The notes: generated from the letters alone by a model not told the origin. A DNA stretch of 64,000 nucleotides from UBA4582 sp965657335 (GCA_965657335.1 CBFHOH010000022.1:12267-76266); one strand, 5' to 3'; shown: positions 36,396-46,232, counted from the stretch's first letter. Made by a program: numbers and translations.

Positions 36396-37270
36396 TGCAG
36401 TTTTTTCTCCGTTTTCTGTCTGATAAATATCGCTGTTGCATTCATCGTCAACAACACCGCCAGCAATACGATAATGCCACCCGCGGCTAGTTCATGAAAT
36501 TCCTGCTGAGGCCTTGAAACCCAGTTAAAGATTTGGATGGGTAGCGCGGTGAAAGCGTCCATCGGACCCTCGGGTAGAAAAGCCACGTAGGTCAAAGCAC
36601 CTATCATGATCAGCGGTGCTGTTTCACCAATTGCTCTAGACAACGCCAGTATCACGCCGGTCAAAATGCCTGGAAAAGACGCGGGTAAAACATGCGCCCA
36701 GGCGGTTTGTAATTTGGTCGCTCCAAGCGCATAGGCCGCGTGCCGAATACTCATGGGCACTGTTTTAATGGCCTCCCGACTCGCGATAATAATGACCGGC
36801 AATATCAACAGGCTCATGGTCAAGGCGCCCGATAACAAGCTTCGCTCGAAACCAAGCCCGCGAACAAAAATCGCCAGTCCAATGATGCCGTAGACAATCG
36901 AAGGAACCCCGGCCAGATTGGCAATATTAACCTCTATGATTTTTCCAACTTTCCCTTTACTACTCAGCTCTTCGAGATAAAGAGCTGTTGCTACGCCGAT
37001 CGGTATCGAAATGAACGCGATCATGGTGATCAGCCACAGCGTACCAACCAATGCAGACTTGACTCCGGCTTTATATGGAAAACGCGAAGGGAAACTGGTT
37101 AAAAACTGCAGGTCTAACCACTTAATTCCATCAAGGGTCACCTGAACGAGCAGTGTCGCTAAAAGTGCCGCTCCCAACCACGTAACGCTGGCGCACAGCA
37201 AGCGAAACAAGCCCGCTTTTCGGTGTCGCTTTTGGATATTGTCATTGGCCCGTGCCAAAGAAGATTTCAT
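36392..37270 (-). CDS. pstA: Phosphate ABC transporter permease PstA
   Basis: A 292-residue inner-membrane permease with about six transmembrane segments. The EAA-type coupling loop is near ALGATKLQTAWAHVLPASFPG, and GETAPLIMIGAL is a conserved PstA element. It overlaps pstC by one base and pstB by four, so the operon is tightly coupled. Confidence 0.95.
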   Translation of the reverse strand: MKSSLARANDNIQKRHRKAGLFRLLCASVTWLGAALLATLLVQVTLDGIKWLDLQFLTSFPSRFPYKAGVKSALVGTLWLITMIAFISIPIGVATALYLEELSSKGKVGKIIEVNIANLAGVPSIVYGIIGLAIFVRGLGFERSLLSGALTMSLLILPVIIIASREAIKTVPMSIRHAAYALGATKLQTAWAHVLPASFPGILTGVILALSRAIGETAPLIMIGALTYVAFLPEGPMDAFTALPIQIFNWVSRPQQEFHELAAGGIIVLLAVLLTMNATAIFIRQKTEKKLQ

Positions 37271-38217
37271 TACTCATATACCTCGCGGAACTTACTTAAT
37301 ATCCATTGCGAGACGATGTTCAAAATCAATGTGATAACAAAGAGCAGCGCGGCAACAGCAAACAACGTTTGATAAGCAATGCCGCCCGCAGGCGTGTCAC
37401 CCATGCTCACCTGCACAATATATGCGGTCATGGTCTGGATACTTTCGAGAAATGTGAACGACAAATTTGGTGTCGCACCTGCGGCCAAGGTCACCGCCAT
37501 CGTCTCGCCGATCGCGCGCGAAATTGCCAACAGAACCGAGGCCATCACGCCGGAAAGGCCTGCTGGTAAAACCACTCTGGTCGTGACTTCATAAGAAGTG
37601 GCACCCAAAGCGTAGGCACCCTGTCTGAGCGAATCGGGGACTGCCCTGAGCGCGTTGTCACTCAAGGTCGCGATAGTTGGCAATATCATCACGCCAACAA
37701 CGATCGCTCCGCTTAATGCGTTAAAAACCTGTAAGTCGGGCATCAACATTCGAAGTAATGGCGTCACAAAGGTTAACGCGAAATAGCCGTAGACAACCGT
37801 TGGAATACCCGCAAGCACCTCCAACACAGGCTTGATGACCGCACGCATTTGGGGAGAGGCGTACTCGCTCATGTAAATTGCACTCGCCAATCCGGTCGGC
37901 ACTGCAAATAGCGCAGCACCGAACGTGATGAGCATAGTGCCCCAGAGTAACGGCAGCACACCGTAGGCGCTAGGTTCAAATAGCGGCACCCACGAAGTGC
38001 CAAAGAAAAACTCAATGGGCGAAACTGTCGCAAAAAAGCCGAGAGATTCACGCGCTAGAATAAAGATAATGACACTGGTAGTGATGATAGATATGGTCGC
38101 ACACAGGCCCAACGAGGACTCAATCAGAAACTCCCCCCAGCGCGCTCGAGTTCTTGTGATGTCTCCACTGCGATCTTGGTTCATATCTAGCGGCTTCGGC
38201 ATTGCCTGCTCATTCAT
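37270..38217 (-). CDS. pstC: Phosphate ABC transporter permease PstC
   Basis: A 315-residue permease with about six transmembrane segments. Signatures are ALGATSYEVTTRVVLPAGLSG and AISRAIGETMAVTLAAG, the latter a PstC hallmark. It pairs with PstA to form the channel. The start lies eight bases inside the end of pstS. Confidence 0.95.
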   Translation of the reverse strand: MNEQAMPKPLDMNQDRSGDITRTRARWGEFLIESSLGLCATISIITTSVIIFILARESLGFFATVSPIEFFFGTSWVPLFEPSAYGVLPLLWGTMLITFGAALFAVPTGLASAIYMSEYASPQMRAVIKPVLEVLAGIPTVVYGYFALTFVTPLLRMLMPDLQVFNALSGAIVVGVMILPTIATLSDNALRAVPDSLRQGAYALGATSYEVTTRVVLPAGLSGVMASVLLAISRAIGETMAVTLAAGATPNLSFTFLESIQTMTAYIVQVSMGDTPAGGIAYQTLFAVAALLFVITLILNIVSQWILSKFREVYE

Positions 38218-39217
38218 GCGGATACTCTTTGTCCGCTAACAGGTCGGCGCTTTGTGGCATTGCGCCAACGTGATAAGCCGTTCCCACCTCACGGGTTTCG
38301 ACTCGTAGCATCGCTCGCTTATAAACAGAATCAGGCAATGGAATGTAACCCACCTCAGTTGCCAGCATGGGTGCCGATTCAATATAGAAGTCAACAAAAG
38401 CCCGAACTTCCTTACGATCAAGCGCGTCGGGACGAACATAGATAAATACCGGTCGAGACAAGGGTGCGTAAGCACCGCTGTTTATAGTGACCTCCGTAGG
38501 CACAACAGGACCCTTGCCTCCGTCTACCGCAACCACTCTTAATTTATCTTTGTTCGCCGCATAGTAGGCGTATCCAAAATATCCTAGAGACCCCTCATCG
38601 CCGCTGATTCCCTGCACCAGCGCATTGTCATCCTCATTGGCGGTGTAATCAGGTCTTGAAGCACCAGCTTTTCCATTAACGGTTTCAGTAAAGTAATCAA
38701 ATGTTCCGGAATCAGTCCCTGGGCCATAAAGCCGAATTTCTTTCGCTGGCCAACCCTCACGCACATCACTCCAGCGCTTCACCAAACTCCCGGGTTGCCA
38801 AATTTTGTTCAGCTCTTCGACAGTCAGGTGATCGACCCAGTCGTTTTTTCTGTTCACGACGACCGACAGGCCATCGTAGGCAATTGGCAACTCAATAAAA
38901 CCCACACCATTTTTATTTGACGTGTTCACCTCTTTCATTTTGATGGGTCGAGAGGCGTCATTGATATCCGTTTCACCCGCTAGAAATTTCTTGAAGCCGC
39001 CACCGGTGCCAGAAACACCCACCGTGACCCGGACCCTCGGCTGAACGGTGAGGAACTCTTCGGCAACCGCTTCACTAATAGGAAAAACAGTACTGGAACC
39101 ATCGATAGAAACGGTGCCCCGCAGCCTCTCAGCAGAGGCGGATAGCGAGGAGAAGGCTGAAACGGCGAATATCAACAGGGTAGCTGTTAAACATCGTATA
39201 AATTTTCCTGTGTTCAT
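38210..39217 (-). CDS. pstS: Phosphate-binding periplasmic protein PstS
   Basis: A 335-residue substrate-binding protein with a signal peptide of about 28 residues (cleavage after ASA). Phosphate-binding residues are expected in SIDGSSTVFPIS, VGVSGTGGGFKKF and GPGTDSGTFDYF, all visible. It captures phosphate for PstCAB and is the first gene of the operon. In the 194-base gap before it, only a weak half Pho-box (CTGTCA, plus strand, at 39317) is seen, so PhoB control is expected from the family but not proven by sequence. Confidence 0.95.
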   Translation of the reverse strand: MNTGKFIRCLTATLLIFAVSAFSSLSASAERLRGTVSIDGSSTVFPISEAVAEEFLTVQPRVRVTVGVSGTGGGFKKFLAGETDINDASRPIKMKEVNTSNKNGVGFIELPIAYDGLSVVVNRKNDWVDHLTVEELNKIWQPGSLVKRWSDVREGWPAKEIRLYGPGTDSGTFDYFTETVNGKAGASRPDYTANEDDNALVQGISGDEGSLGYFGYAYYAANKDKLRVVAVDGGKGPVVPTEVTINSGAYAPLSRPVFIYVRPDALDRKEVRAFVDFYIESAPMLATEVGYIPLPDSVYKRAMLRVETREVGTAYHVGAMPQSADLLADKEYPHE

Positions 39218-39410
39218 TGCTTGACGCTCTCATAATTTGAGCGTGCATCTTGGCGCTGCAATGTGAAGATAAAATAAAGAAGAGATTAATATTTAGTGCA
39301 TTAAGGGGCGATTCAACTGTCAGAGGAAATGAAGTTCACCTTTGCCTGTTTTAATGCTGCATAGACATGTCCCGCACCACAGAATTGGGACGTCAACGCC
39401 ACTGTTGCGA

Positions 39411-41243
39411 CTAATCAGGCACTGTTATCGGCTTAGGAAACTCAACAATAAATCGAGAACCGCTGCCCGGTTCACTCTCTATTTGAACGGTTCCGTCGTG
39501 TTCTTCAGCTATGTTTTTGACAATCGAGAGCCCGAGGCCGGTGCCTCCGAGCCCCCTCGACCTTGCTTTATCAACCCGATAGAAACGCTCAAAAACCCGC
39601 TGCTGCGCCTGAGAATCAATGCCAATACCGGTATCCTCGATTTCCAGACGAATCAAACTGTCTGTTTGAAGGAGTCGTGCCGTAATACGCCCACCCGCTG
39701 GTGTGTACTTAATGGCATTGTCCATGAGGTTATCAACCAGTTGGCTAATTGACTGAGCATCCCCGGCAAAGGGGCATGCAGCCTCCCTGGATTCAAACTC
39801 CAGCGCTAACTGTTTTTCATGACACGCAGATTGCACTGCTGAGACACTCCGTTTGATCAGCTCTTGCAGATCAAATGAATTTGTATTGTTTTCACTCTGA
39901 TCTGATTCGAGACGCGAGATTGTCAAAAGGTCCGAAACCAACACCGATAATCGCATGCTTTGAGCGCTGATTTTTTCGACAAAACGGTTTTTTGTGTCGT
40001 CATCCATATCCGCGTCATCAAGCATGGTTTCTGTCAGGCCACGAATCGCCGTAATCGGTGTTTTTAACTCGTGAGAAGCATTGGCGACAAAGTCCCGACG
40101 AATCCGTTCTAGATTTGCAACTTCGGAAATATCATTCAGCACCACGAGCACACCAGACACCTGGCCTTCGGCAAGCAGCGGAGACACGTTTATATCAACA
40201 ATGAGATCATGTCCCGCACCGGCACGTCGTACCTGTGTCTTTGTGCCTTGTCTGCTATTGAATGCTTTTTCAACCGATTCAATCACCTCTGGAATTCGCA
40301 CGTCTTCCCATCGTAGCTCATAGAACTCATCGCTATGGTGCCTTTGACTGACATTCGCCCCAGCACTGTGCGGACCCAACATCTTTCTTGCCGCATCATT
40401 AGCATGAATAACCTTGCGTTCCGTATCGATGCCAATAACGCCTTCGGCCATACTGGCCAAAATTCTGGCGAGCCGATTACGCTCAGTGGTGATTTCAAGC
40501 ACGCGTTCAGCAGAGCTACGTGCCATCCGATTAAATGCTTCAGCCAGCGTGCCAATTTCGTCCCTATGCGCGACAGAAAGGCGTCGATCATAATCTCCCT
40601 GCGAAATAGCTTCTGCAATTTCCGTCATGCTACGCAAGGGGTCTGTGAATCGCTTTGCAAAATAAAAACCTAGTACCAGCGCCGCCACTGCTGAGGTTGT
40701 CGCGCCCAACAATACCAGCCACCAAAGTTGAGTCGCCTTGCGCTCAATGTCAGTCAGAGGAACCGATACTCTGACAATGCCAAGCGCGACATCCCCTCTG
40801 TCAACTCGAGTAGCTAGATATCTCATATTCTGATTGAGAGTCTGACTGAATCTAGTTGAAGACGAGTAACCTGTTTTCCTCGCGCCAGCTATCTCGGGAC
40901 GCCCCGAGTGATTGTCCATGTTACTTGGAGATTCTTGAGAATCTGCGAGCACCTCGCCGTCGAAGCCAACGACCGTCAGACGACTTCCACTCCTCTGACC
41001 AAGTACTTTAATAGTTTCCTGAAGGGCGGTGATTTTCGCTGGCGCGACATCGCGGGCGAGCGCGGAACGCGACAACTCGGCCAACATCTCTGACTGAATA
41101 GTCAACGATTTCTGGATTTCATCCATTCCGTTGCTGGCGACTTGTTGCCCAACAAGCAACCCAACGATCACAGTAGAAATTAGAATAATCGCGACATATC
41201 CAGCGTAAAGACGCCATAAAATACGAGATGCAATCATATTCAT
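39411..41243 (-). CDS. phoR: Phosphate regulon sensor histidine kinase PhoR
   Basis: A 610-residue membrane kinase. The order is transmembrane 1 (about 10-32), an extracytoplasmic domain of some 135 residues (35-170), transmembrane 2 (173-196), HAMP (197-250), PAS (255-375), dimerisation domain with the phosphorylated His391 in ANASHELKTP, then the ATPase domain with NAIKYTP, DTGIGID and GLGLSIVK. It is longer than E. coli PhoR (431 residues), which lacks a large periplasmic domain, so it could sense something outside the cell. It phosphorylates PhoB, whose gene ends 12 bases upstream. Confidence 0.92.
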   Translation of the reverse strand: MNMIASRILWRLYAGYVAIILISTVIVGLLVGQQVASNGMDEIQKSLTIQSEMLAELSRSALARDVAPAKITALQETIKVLGQRSGSRLTVVGFDGEVLADSQESPSNMDNHSGRPEIAGARKTGYSSSTRFSQTLNQNMRYLATRVDRGDVALGIVRVSVPLTDIERKATQLWWLVLLGATTSAVAALVLGFYFAKRFTDPLRSMTEIAEAISQGDYDRRLSVAHRDEIGTLAEAFNRMARSSAERVLEITTERNRLARILASMAEGVIGIDTERKVIHANDAARKMLGPHSAGANVSQRHHSDEFYELRWEDVRIPEVIESVEKAFNSRQGTKTQVRRAGAGHDLIVDINVSPLLAEGQVSGVLVVLNDISEVANLERIRRDFVANASHELKTPITAIRGLTETMLDDADMDDDTKNRFVEKISAQSMRLSVLVSDLLTISRLESDQSENNTNSFDLQELIKRSVSAVQSACHEKQLALEFESREAACPFAGDAQSISQLVDNLMDNAIKYTPAGGRITARLLQTDSLIRLEIEDTGIGIDSQAQQRVFERFYRVDKARSRGLGGTGLGLSIVKNIAEEHDGTVQIESEPGSGSRFIVEFPKPITVPD

Positions 41244-41255
41244 CTGACCGTCAAC

Positions 41256-41957
41256 CTAATCATTTGTGACATCGATGAATCGGTAACCGACACCGCGAAT
41301 GGTTTCTATAAACTGAACTTCCTCGGGTAACTTCTTGCGAATCGCACGAATATGAACATCAATATTTCTATCGACAATCACCACGTCATTGCCTGCGGCA
41401 TGGTTGAGTAACTGTTCTCGGGAAAAAACCCGCCCGGGGCTACCTGCCAGCTGATTAAGTAGTCGAAACTCTGTGGCCGTCAGTCGGATCGAATTGCCCT
41501 GATAACTGACGCTGAATTTACTCTCATTGATGACGAGCCCAGCAACTTCTAAAATTTCCGGGCGAACCTGCTTATCTGACAAGCTGGACCTTCGAATCGC
41601 AGCCTTTACTCGAGCGACTAACTCTCTTGGGCTAAATGGTTTCGCGACATAGTCATCTGCGCCGATACCCAGACCAATCACTACGTCACTTTCTTCTCCT
41701 TTCGCCGTAACCATTATCACGGGAATATGCATGAGCGTTGTCTCACCCTTAATCTGACGACAAACCTCGAGGCCATCCATGCCGGGTAACATCAGGTCAA
41801 GAATCACCAGATCAGGTTTTACTTCCTCAACTAATGCGAGCCCTTGAATACCATCAAGTGCGTCCCTGACCTCAAAGCCCTCGCGCTTCAAGTTGTAGCT
41901 CAACACCTCAAGAATATCCGGTTCGTCTTCAACAATGACTATTTTCTTTTTAGACAT
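41256..41957 (-). CDS. phoB: Phosphate regulon response regulator PhoB
   Basis: A 233-residue OmpR/PhoB-type regulator: receiver domain with phosphoacceptor Asp54 in LVILDLMLPGMDG, and a winged-helix DNA-binding domain with RVFSREQLLNHAAG and RNIDVHIRAIRKKL. When phosphorylated it activates phosphate-starvation genes. I chose ATG 41957 (MSKKKIVIVEDEPDI); the frame open to 41996 adds residues not found in the family. It is the only clear DNA-binding regulator in the window. Confidence 0.95.
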   Translation of the reverse strand: MSKKKIVIVEDEPDILEVLSYNLKREGFEVRDALDGIQGLALVEEVKPDLVILDLMLPGMDGLEVCRQIKGETTLMHIPVIMVTAKGEESDVVIGLGIGADDYVAKPFSPRELVARVKAAIRRSSLSDKQVRPEILEVAGLVINESKFSVSYQGNSIRLTATEFRLLNQLAGSPGRVFSREQLLNHAAGNDVVIVDRNIDVHIRAIRKKLPEEVQFIETIRGVGYRFIDVTND

Positions 41958-42003
41958 ATACAGTTTTATGGCCAGTGCTTTCTCGTACATTAACAAGCTG
42001 ATG

Positions 42004-42020
42004 TTAAGACAAGATTAAGA
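42004..42020 (-). promoter_or_regulatory. Candidate PhoB-type direct repeat upstream of phoB
   Basis: On the minus strand TCTTAA occurs twice with an 11-base period (plus-strand TTAAGA at 42004-42009 and 42015-42020), 46-63 bases before the phoB start. PhoB-family regulators bind 11-base direct repeats, so the spacing fits autoregulation. The half-site differs from the E. coli consensus TGTCA, so this is tentative. Confidence 0.3.
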
Positions 42021-42049
42021 TTCGCTTATTACCAATTCATGACGTTGAG

Positions 42050-42886
42050 TTATCGGATAAACTTCGCATAATTGTCCAGCCTAGAGAGTGTTTTAGAAAT
42101 ATCCTGTGGTGGAATCATGAGCACAGTTCTTTCCACGCGGAGATCGCGGAATCTTGAAATCACATCCTCTTTCGGGGGCGGTGCGAAGGCAGAAACTGAT
42201 ATTGAATCAATTGCTCGTCCTGCACGAGTCGCCAACGCGTCTAGCTTTTCGATGCCCTTCTCGACAACGTCTGGCCTCAGTGCTCGGGGTAGCCAACCAT
42301 CTCCATAATCGACAATTCTCTGCAATGTGTATTCAGTCTCGCCGCCCAGAATTAGCGGGGGATGGGGCTGACACACCGGTTTTGGCCATGACCAAGCTTT
42401 GTCAAATGATTCAAATTCTCCATGAAAAGATGCTTCATCTTGGGTCCAAATCAACTTTAGTGCCTGCATCTGTTCTTCGAGTTTTCGAAATCGATCTTTA
42501 TAACTTGTCCCATGATCTTCCATTTCTTCCCGATTCCAGCCTGCACCCAGACCAAGCAATACTCGACCATTGGAGACGTGATCTAGCGTTGCCACCGTTT
42601 TCGCCAGTGTGAGTGCGTGGTGTTCGGTAGCAATGCAAATACCCGTCGCTAGCTTCAGAGACGAAGTCACGCCAGCCGCAATGCCGAGAGCAACAAAAGG
42701 GTCAAGGGTGTGACTGTATTCTCGAGGCAGCTCCCCGCCGCCAGGATAGGGGGTCAAACGGCTAGCTGGAATGTGCGTATGCTCGGGCAACCAAATCGAG
42801 TCAAAGCCACGCTCCTCAGCCGCGATCGCCAACTGATCAACAGGCATGGAGTAATCTGTACAAAAGGGGAACAAACCTATTTTCAT
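42050..42886 (-). CDS. LLM class oxidoreductase, F420-dependent-like (TIGR03619 type)
   Basis: A 278-residue luciferase-like monooxygenase-fold protein. MKIGLFPFCTDYSMPVD at the start, GFDSIWLPEHTHIP, and GRVLLGLGAGWNREEM are typical of the TIGR03619 group, annotated as F420-dependent oxidoreductases. ATG 42886 has AGGAG upstream; a longer frame to 42916 is not favoured. It lies upstream of phoB on the same strand with a 92-base gap. Cofactor F420 is uncommon in gammaproteobacteria and no F420 biosynthesis gene is in the window, so FMN cannot be excluded. Confidence 0.85.
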   Translation of the reverse strand: MKIGLFPFCTDYSMPVDQLAIAAEERGFDSIWLPEHTHIPASRLTPYPGGGELPREYSHTLDPFVALGIAAGVTSSLKLATGICIATEHHALTLAKTVATLDHVSNGRVLLGLGAGWNREEMEDHGTSYKDRFRKLEEQMQALKLIWTQDEASFHGEFESFDKAWSWPKPVCQPHPPLILGGETEYTLQRIVDYGDGWLPRALRPDVVEKGIEKLDALATRAGRAIDSISVSAFAPPPKEDVISRFRDLRVERTVLMIPPQDISKTLSRLDNYAKFIR

Positions 42887-43182
42887 GCTAACTCCTGGCT
42901 TCGCCTGTAAATTCACCCAACGCTTTTCCGCGCTATTCCAACGATCTCAACCCGCAATGCTAACACTAATTATGGCTGACGCTTGCCCATTCAAAGCCTA
43001 TGATTACTTTCGCATCTCAAAGGCCGCGATGGTTAAATACGCCAGTGAATTTGTGAAAATAACGAACATCGGTTACCAGATAGAAGCTATACCATTGTTT
43101 TTATTGTGCTTTTAGTTCCGGCACACATATTGCTTTCTAAGTATTTAATCGCAGCAACTTCATTTCATAGAGAGAATCCAAC

Positions 43183-43692
43183 ATGGATCAGACACAGGCA
43201 CGAAAACGCATCAAAGAGCTAAAAGGCTTCTATGCCGACCTAGCCAGTTATGTCGTCGTACACATTTTTCTCGTTGTGCTGAATCTCACATTTTCTCCGG
43301 GGTTCTTGTGGGTTTTCTTTTCGTTAGGCGGCTGGGGGATTGGTCTTGCGATGCATGCATTCAATGTTTTTGGCACCAGCGCCGACTGGGAAGAACGCAA
43401 GATGTCTGAACTCACCGGTTGGCATGACACTCAGGATGAGCTTGCGCGCCTTAGGGAAAGAACCGAAGTACTGGTGTCAATACTGGCTAATGTGAATTGG
43501 GAAAAAATTGATCCTGAGCTCCTCGACACCCGAGACAACTTGAAAGCCGCACAGGAACATGTTGTTCGCCTACGCGATGATATCGACGAAGGTGATGACG
43601 TTGATAAGCGGAAGGTTGCGAGGGAAATCGAAAAGCTGGAGGCATTCGTGACCAGCCCCAGATTTCAATTTCTAGATCAGGCACAGCAGTAA
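43183..43692 (+). CDS. 2TM domain-containing membrane protein
   Basis: A 169-residue protein with the 2TM domain (PF13239): RIKELKGFYADLASYVVVH starts a first membrane segment (about 18-37), and GFLWVFFSLGGWGIGLAMHA forms the second (about 40-62). The 2TM domain is often fused to LytTR-type kinases. Here the rest is a charged coiled-coil-like tail (about 80-165) with no kinase domain. Function unknown. Confidence 0.8.
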   Translation: MDQTQARKRIKELKGFYADLASYVVVHIFLVVLNLTFSPGFLWVFFSLGGWGIGLAMHAFNVFGTSADWEERKMSELTGWHDTQDELARLRERTEVLVSILANVNWEKIDPELLDTRDNLKAAQEHVVRLRDDIDEGDDVDKRKVAREIEKLEAFVTSPRFQFLDQAQQ

Positions 43693-43803
43693 CAAGATAG
43701 GCCTTAATGCGTTGCGATACTGCCGCCGCGTTGAGCCAGAAATACTATTTTCGTCAAACTATGCCTGTTACTCTGATGCAACTCCCACTCAGAGGTTTAA
43801 ACC

Positions 43804-44292
43804 ATGGCAACGGCCTTCATTCGACACCAACATTCGTTACGATGCTACTTGCTCGCCTTGACAGCAGCACTGGTCTTCACCGTATCTGCCCACGCACAGT
43901 CGAAGACGGAGGATGAACTTGCCATCACGAGCGCCATGCAAGCTATGGATGAGTTTTTGTTGGCTTTTAATCAGCGCGATGCTGAGGGCTGGGCAGCTTC
44001 GCTGAACTATCCACACGTTCGTTTTGCCAGCGGTACTGTGACCGTCTGGCACAGTGCAGAGGATTTTTCTAACACCGATGCGTTTGAAATGCTTTCAAAG
44101 TCGGGCTGGGATCATTCGCATTGGTTAACTCGTGACGTTGTCCTCGTCTCCCCTGAAAAAGTACATATCGCGACCGTCTTTCAACGCTTTAACGACCGCA
44201 ACGAGATCATCGGCACTTATCAATCTCTTTATATTGTCACGCAACAAGACGGTCACTGGGGAACTCAAGCGAGATCAAGTCTGGCGCCCTGA
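43804..44292 (+). CDS. Secreted NTF2-like (SnoaL-type) protein
   Basis: A 162-residue protein with a signal peptide (residues about 1-31, cleavage after AHA) and one NTF2-like fold: ITSAMQAMDEFLLAFNQRDAEGWAASLNYPHVRF is the usual helix-strand opening. Members are small enzymes, binding proteins or immunity-type factors and cannot be assigned. It lies 91 bases upstream of the IlvD/Edd dehydratase on the same strand. Confidence 0.8.
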   Translation: MATAFIRHQHSLRCYLLALTAALVFTVSAHAQSKTEDELAITSAMQAMDEFLLAFNQRDAEGWAASLNYPHVRFASGTVTVWHSAEDFSNTDAFEMLSKSGWDHSHWLTRDVVLVSPEKVHIATVFQRFNDRNEIIGTYQSLYIVTQQDGHWGTQARSSLAP

Positions 44293-44383
44293 GGTCGTTG
44301 ACGGCAATTCGTATTTCATCGACGCATCACGTGGTAAACAGAATACCGATTGAGTTGCGCGACACTGACAGGAACCATCGATA

Positions 44384-46180
44384 ATGGACAAGCCAATTAG
44401 GAAGTTGCGCTCACAAGCGTGGTACAACAATCCAGAAAACCCGGGGATGACCGCGTTATATCTTGAACGACAGCTAAATTTTGGTATCACGCTGGATGAA
44501 CTACAATCTGGCAAACCCATTATCGGCATTGCTCAGACAGGGTCAGACTTGTCACCCTGTAACCGGCACCACATCGAGCTGGCTAAACGTGTTCGAGAGG
44601 GGATCAATGCCGCAGGTGGCATCTGTTTCGAGTTTCCAACCCACCCTATTCAGGAAACAGGCAAACGTCCTACCGCCAACCTCGACCGGAATCTCATGTA
44701 CCTAGGACTGGTTGAGCTCTTGTATGGCTACCCTATCGACGGAGTAGTGCTCACCACCGGGTGCGACAAGACAACGCCTGCTTTGCTGATGGCTGCTGCG
44801 ACTGTGGATATTCCCGCCATCGCCCTATCGGTTGGGCCCATGTTGAATGGTTGGCACAATGGTCAGCGTACCGGATCGGGCACGGTGGTATGGAAAGCAA
44901 GGGAAATGCTTGCCGCAGAGGAGATAAACTATCACGAGTTTTTGGAAATGGTGGCTTCAAGTGCACCTTCGGTTGGTTATTGCAACACAATGGGCACTGC
45001 AACCACGCTGAACTCTCTCACTGAAGCCCTCGGCATGTCATTACCCGCTTGTGCCGCAATTCCCGCGCCTTATCGCGAAAGAGGCCAAATATCCTACGAG
45101 ACCGGCAAGCGGATCGTGGAAATGGTTTGGGAGGATCTGAAACCTTCTGACATTCTGACGCGGGAAGCTTTTGAAAATGCCATCGTTGTCAATTCAGCCA
45201 TTGGCGGTTCCACCAATGCACCCATACACCTGAATGCCATCGCTAGGCATGTTGGTGTTGAACTGAATATCCAAGACTGGCAAACAACAGGGCTTACCAC
45301 ACCATTGCTGGTTAACCTGCAGCCAGCAGGAGAGTACCTCGGTGAGGATTACTTCCGAGCAGGGGGAGTCCCCGCGGTCGTACAAGCGCTCATCGAAGAA
45401 AACCAATTACCTTATCCTGGCGCACTCACCGTGAACGGCAAAAACATTGCTGATAACTCTGCTGGCAAAGCCAGCACTAACCATGACGTGATCAGACCTT
45501 ACACAAAACCACTGGTTGAGAACGCTGGGTTTATCGTGTTGAGTGGCAACTTATTTGATTCAGCAATAATGAAATCCAGTGTTATTTCCGATGAATTTCG
45601 TGAACGCTATTTATCGCAGCCCGAGGACCCTAATGCTTTTGAAGGACGCGCGATTGTTTTTGAGGGCCCGGAAGATTACCACCAGCGAATCGACGACCCC
45701 GATTTAAATATCGATACGCATTGTTTGTTGTTCATCCGCGGTACGGGGCCGCTGGGGTACCCCGGTGGTGCTGAGGTCGTAAACATGCAGCCGCCTGCTG
45801 CGATGATCAAAGCCGGTATCACCTCACTACCCTGTATTGGTGACGGTCGTCAGTCAGGTACCAGTGGTTCTCCGTCAATTCTCAACGCATCTCCAGAGGC
45901 TGCTGCTGGCGGTGGGTTGGCGATCCTTCAAACTAATGACAAAGTCCGTATTGACTTGGGCAAAGGTGAAGCAAACGTTTTGATACCGGACGAAGAGTTG
46001 ACGCGCAGAAAGATTGCTTTAGAAGCAGAGGGTGGCCTGCCAGTGCCTGAAAACCAGACACCTTGGCAGGAAATATTTCGTGACACTGTTACGCAATTCG
46101 ATCAGGGTATGATTATACGCGGCGCTGACAAATATCAGCGTATCGCGACGACAAAAGGCATACCGAGAGACAATCACTAA
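44384..46180 (+). CDS. IlvD/Edd family dehydratase, sugar-acid dehydratase type
   Basis: A 598-residue iron-sulfur dehydratase. The three cluster cysteines are in DLSPCNRHH (Cys59), TTGCDKTTPA (Cys127) and VGYCNTMGT (Cys200), the spacing of the L-arabonate/D-xylonate dehydratase branch rather than of IlvD itself. It removes water from a 2,3-dihydroxy acid to give a 2-keto-3-deoxy acid. SGRQSGTSGSPSILNASPEA near the C-terminus is also characteristic. No sugar dehydrogenase or aldolase is adjacent, so the true substrate may be a non-sugar dihydroxy acid. Confidence 0.9.
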   Translation: MDKPIRKLRSQAWYNNPENPGMTALYLERQLNFGITLDELQSGKPIIGIAQTGSDLSPCNRHHIELAKRVREGINAAGGICFEFPTHPIQETGKRPTANLDRNLMYLGLVELLYGYPIDGVVLTTGCDKTTPALLMAAATVDIPAIALSVGPMLNGWHNGQRTGSGTVVWKAREMLAAEEINYHEFLEMVASSAPSVGYCNTMGTATTLNSLTEALGMSLPACAAIPAPYRERGQISYETGKRIVEMVWEDLKPSDILTREAFENAIVVNSAIGGSTNAPIHLNAIARHVGVELNIQDWQTTGLTTPLLVNLQPAGEYLGEDYFRAGGVPAVVQALIEENQLPYPGALTVNGKNIADNSAGKASTNHDVIRPYTKPLVENAGFIVLSGNLFDSAIMKSSVISDEFRERYLSQPEDPNAFEGRAIVFEGPEDYHQRIDDPDLNIDTHCLLFIRGTGPLGYPGGAEVVNMQPPAAMIKAGITSLPCIGDGRQSGTSGSPSILNASPEAAAGGGLAILQTNDKVRIDLGKGEANVLIPDEELTRRKIALEAEGGLPVPENQTPWQEIFRDTVTQFDQGMIIRGADKYQRIATTKGIPRDNH

Positions 46181-46232
46181 CACGAGCACGGTCGCCAAAG
46201 CTATACTCGGAAAGCGCTCGCTGAGCGCCGCT

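Noticed and set aside
39317..39334. Pho-box-like CTGTCA half-site before pstS
   Set aside because: Only one half-site matches; the second, at 11-base spacing, does not. Mentioned in the pstS entry but not called as a site.
42972..43115. 47-codon plus-strand frame upstream of the 2TM gene
   Set aside because: The residues look plausible but there is no ribosome site or recognisable family; too short to support.
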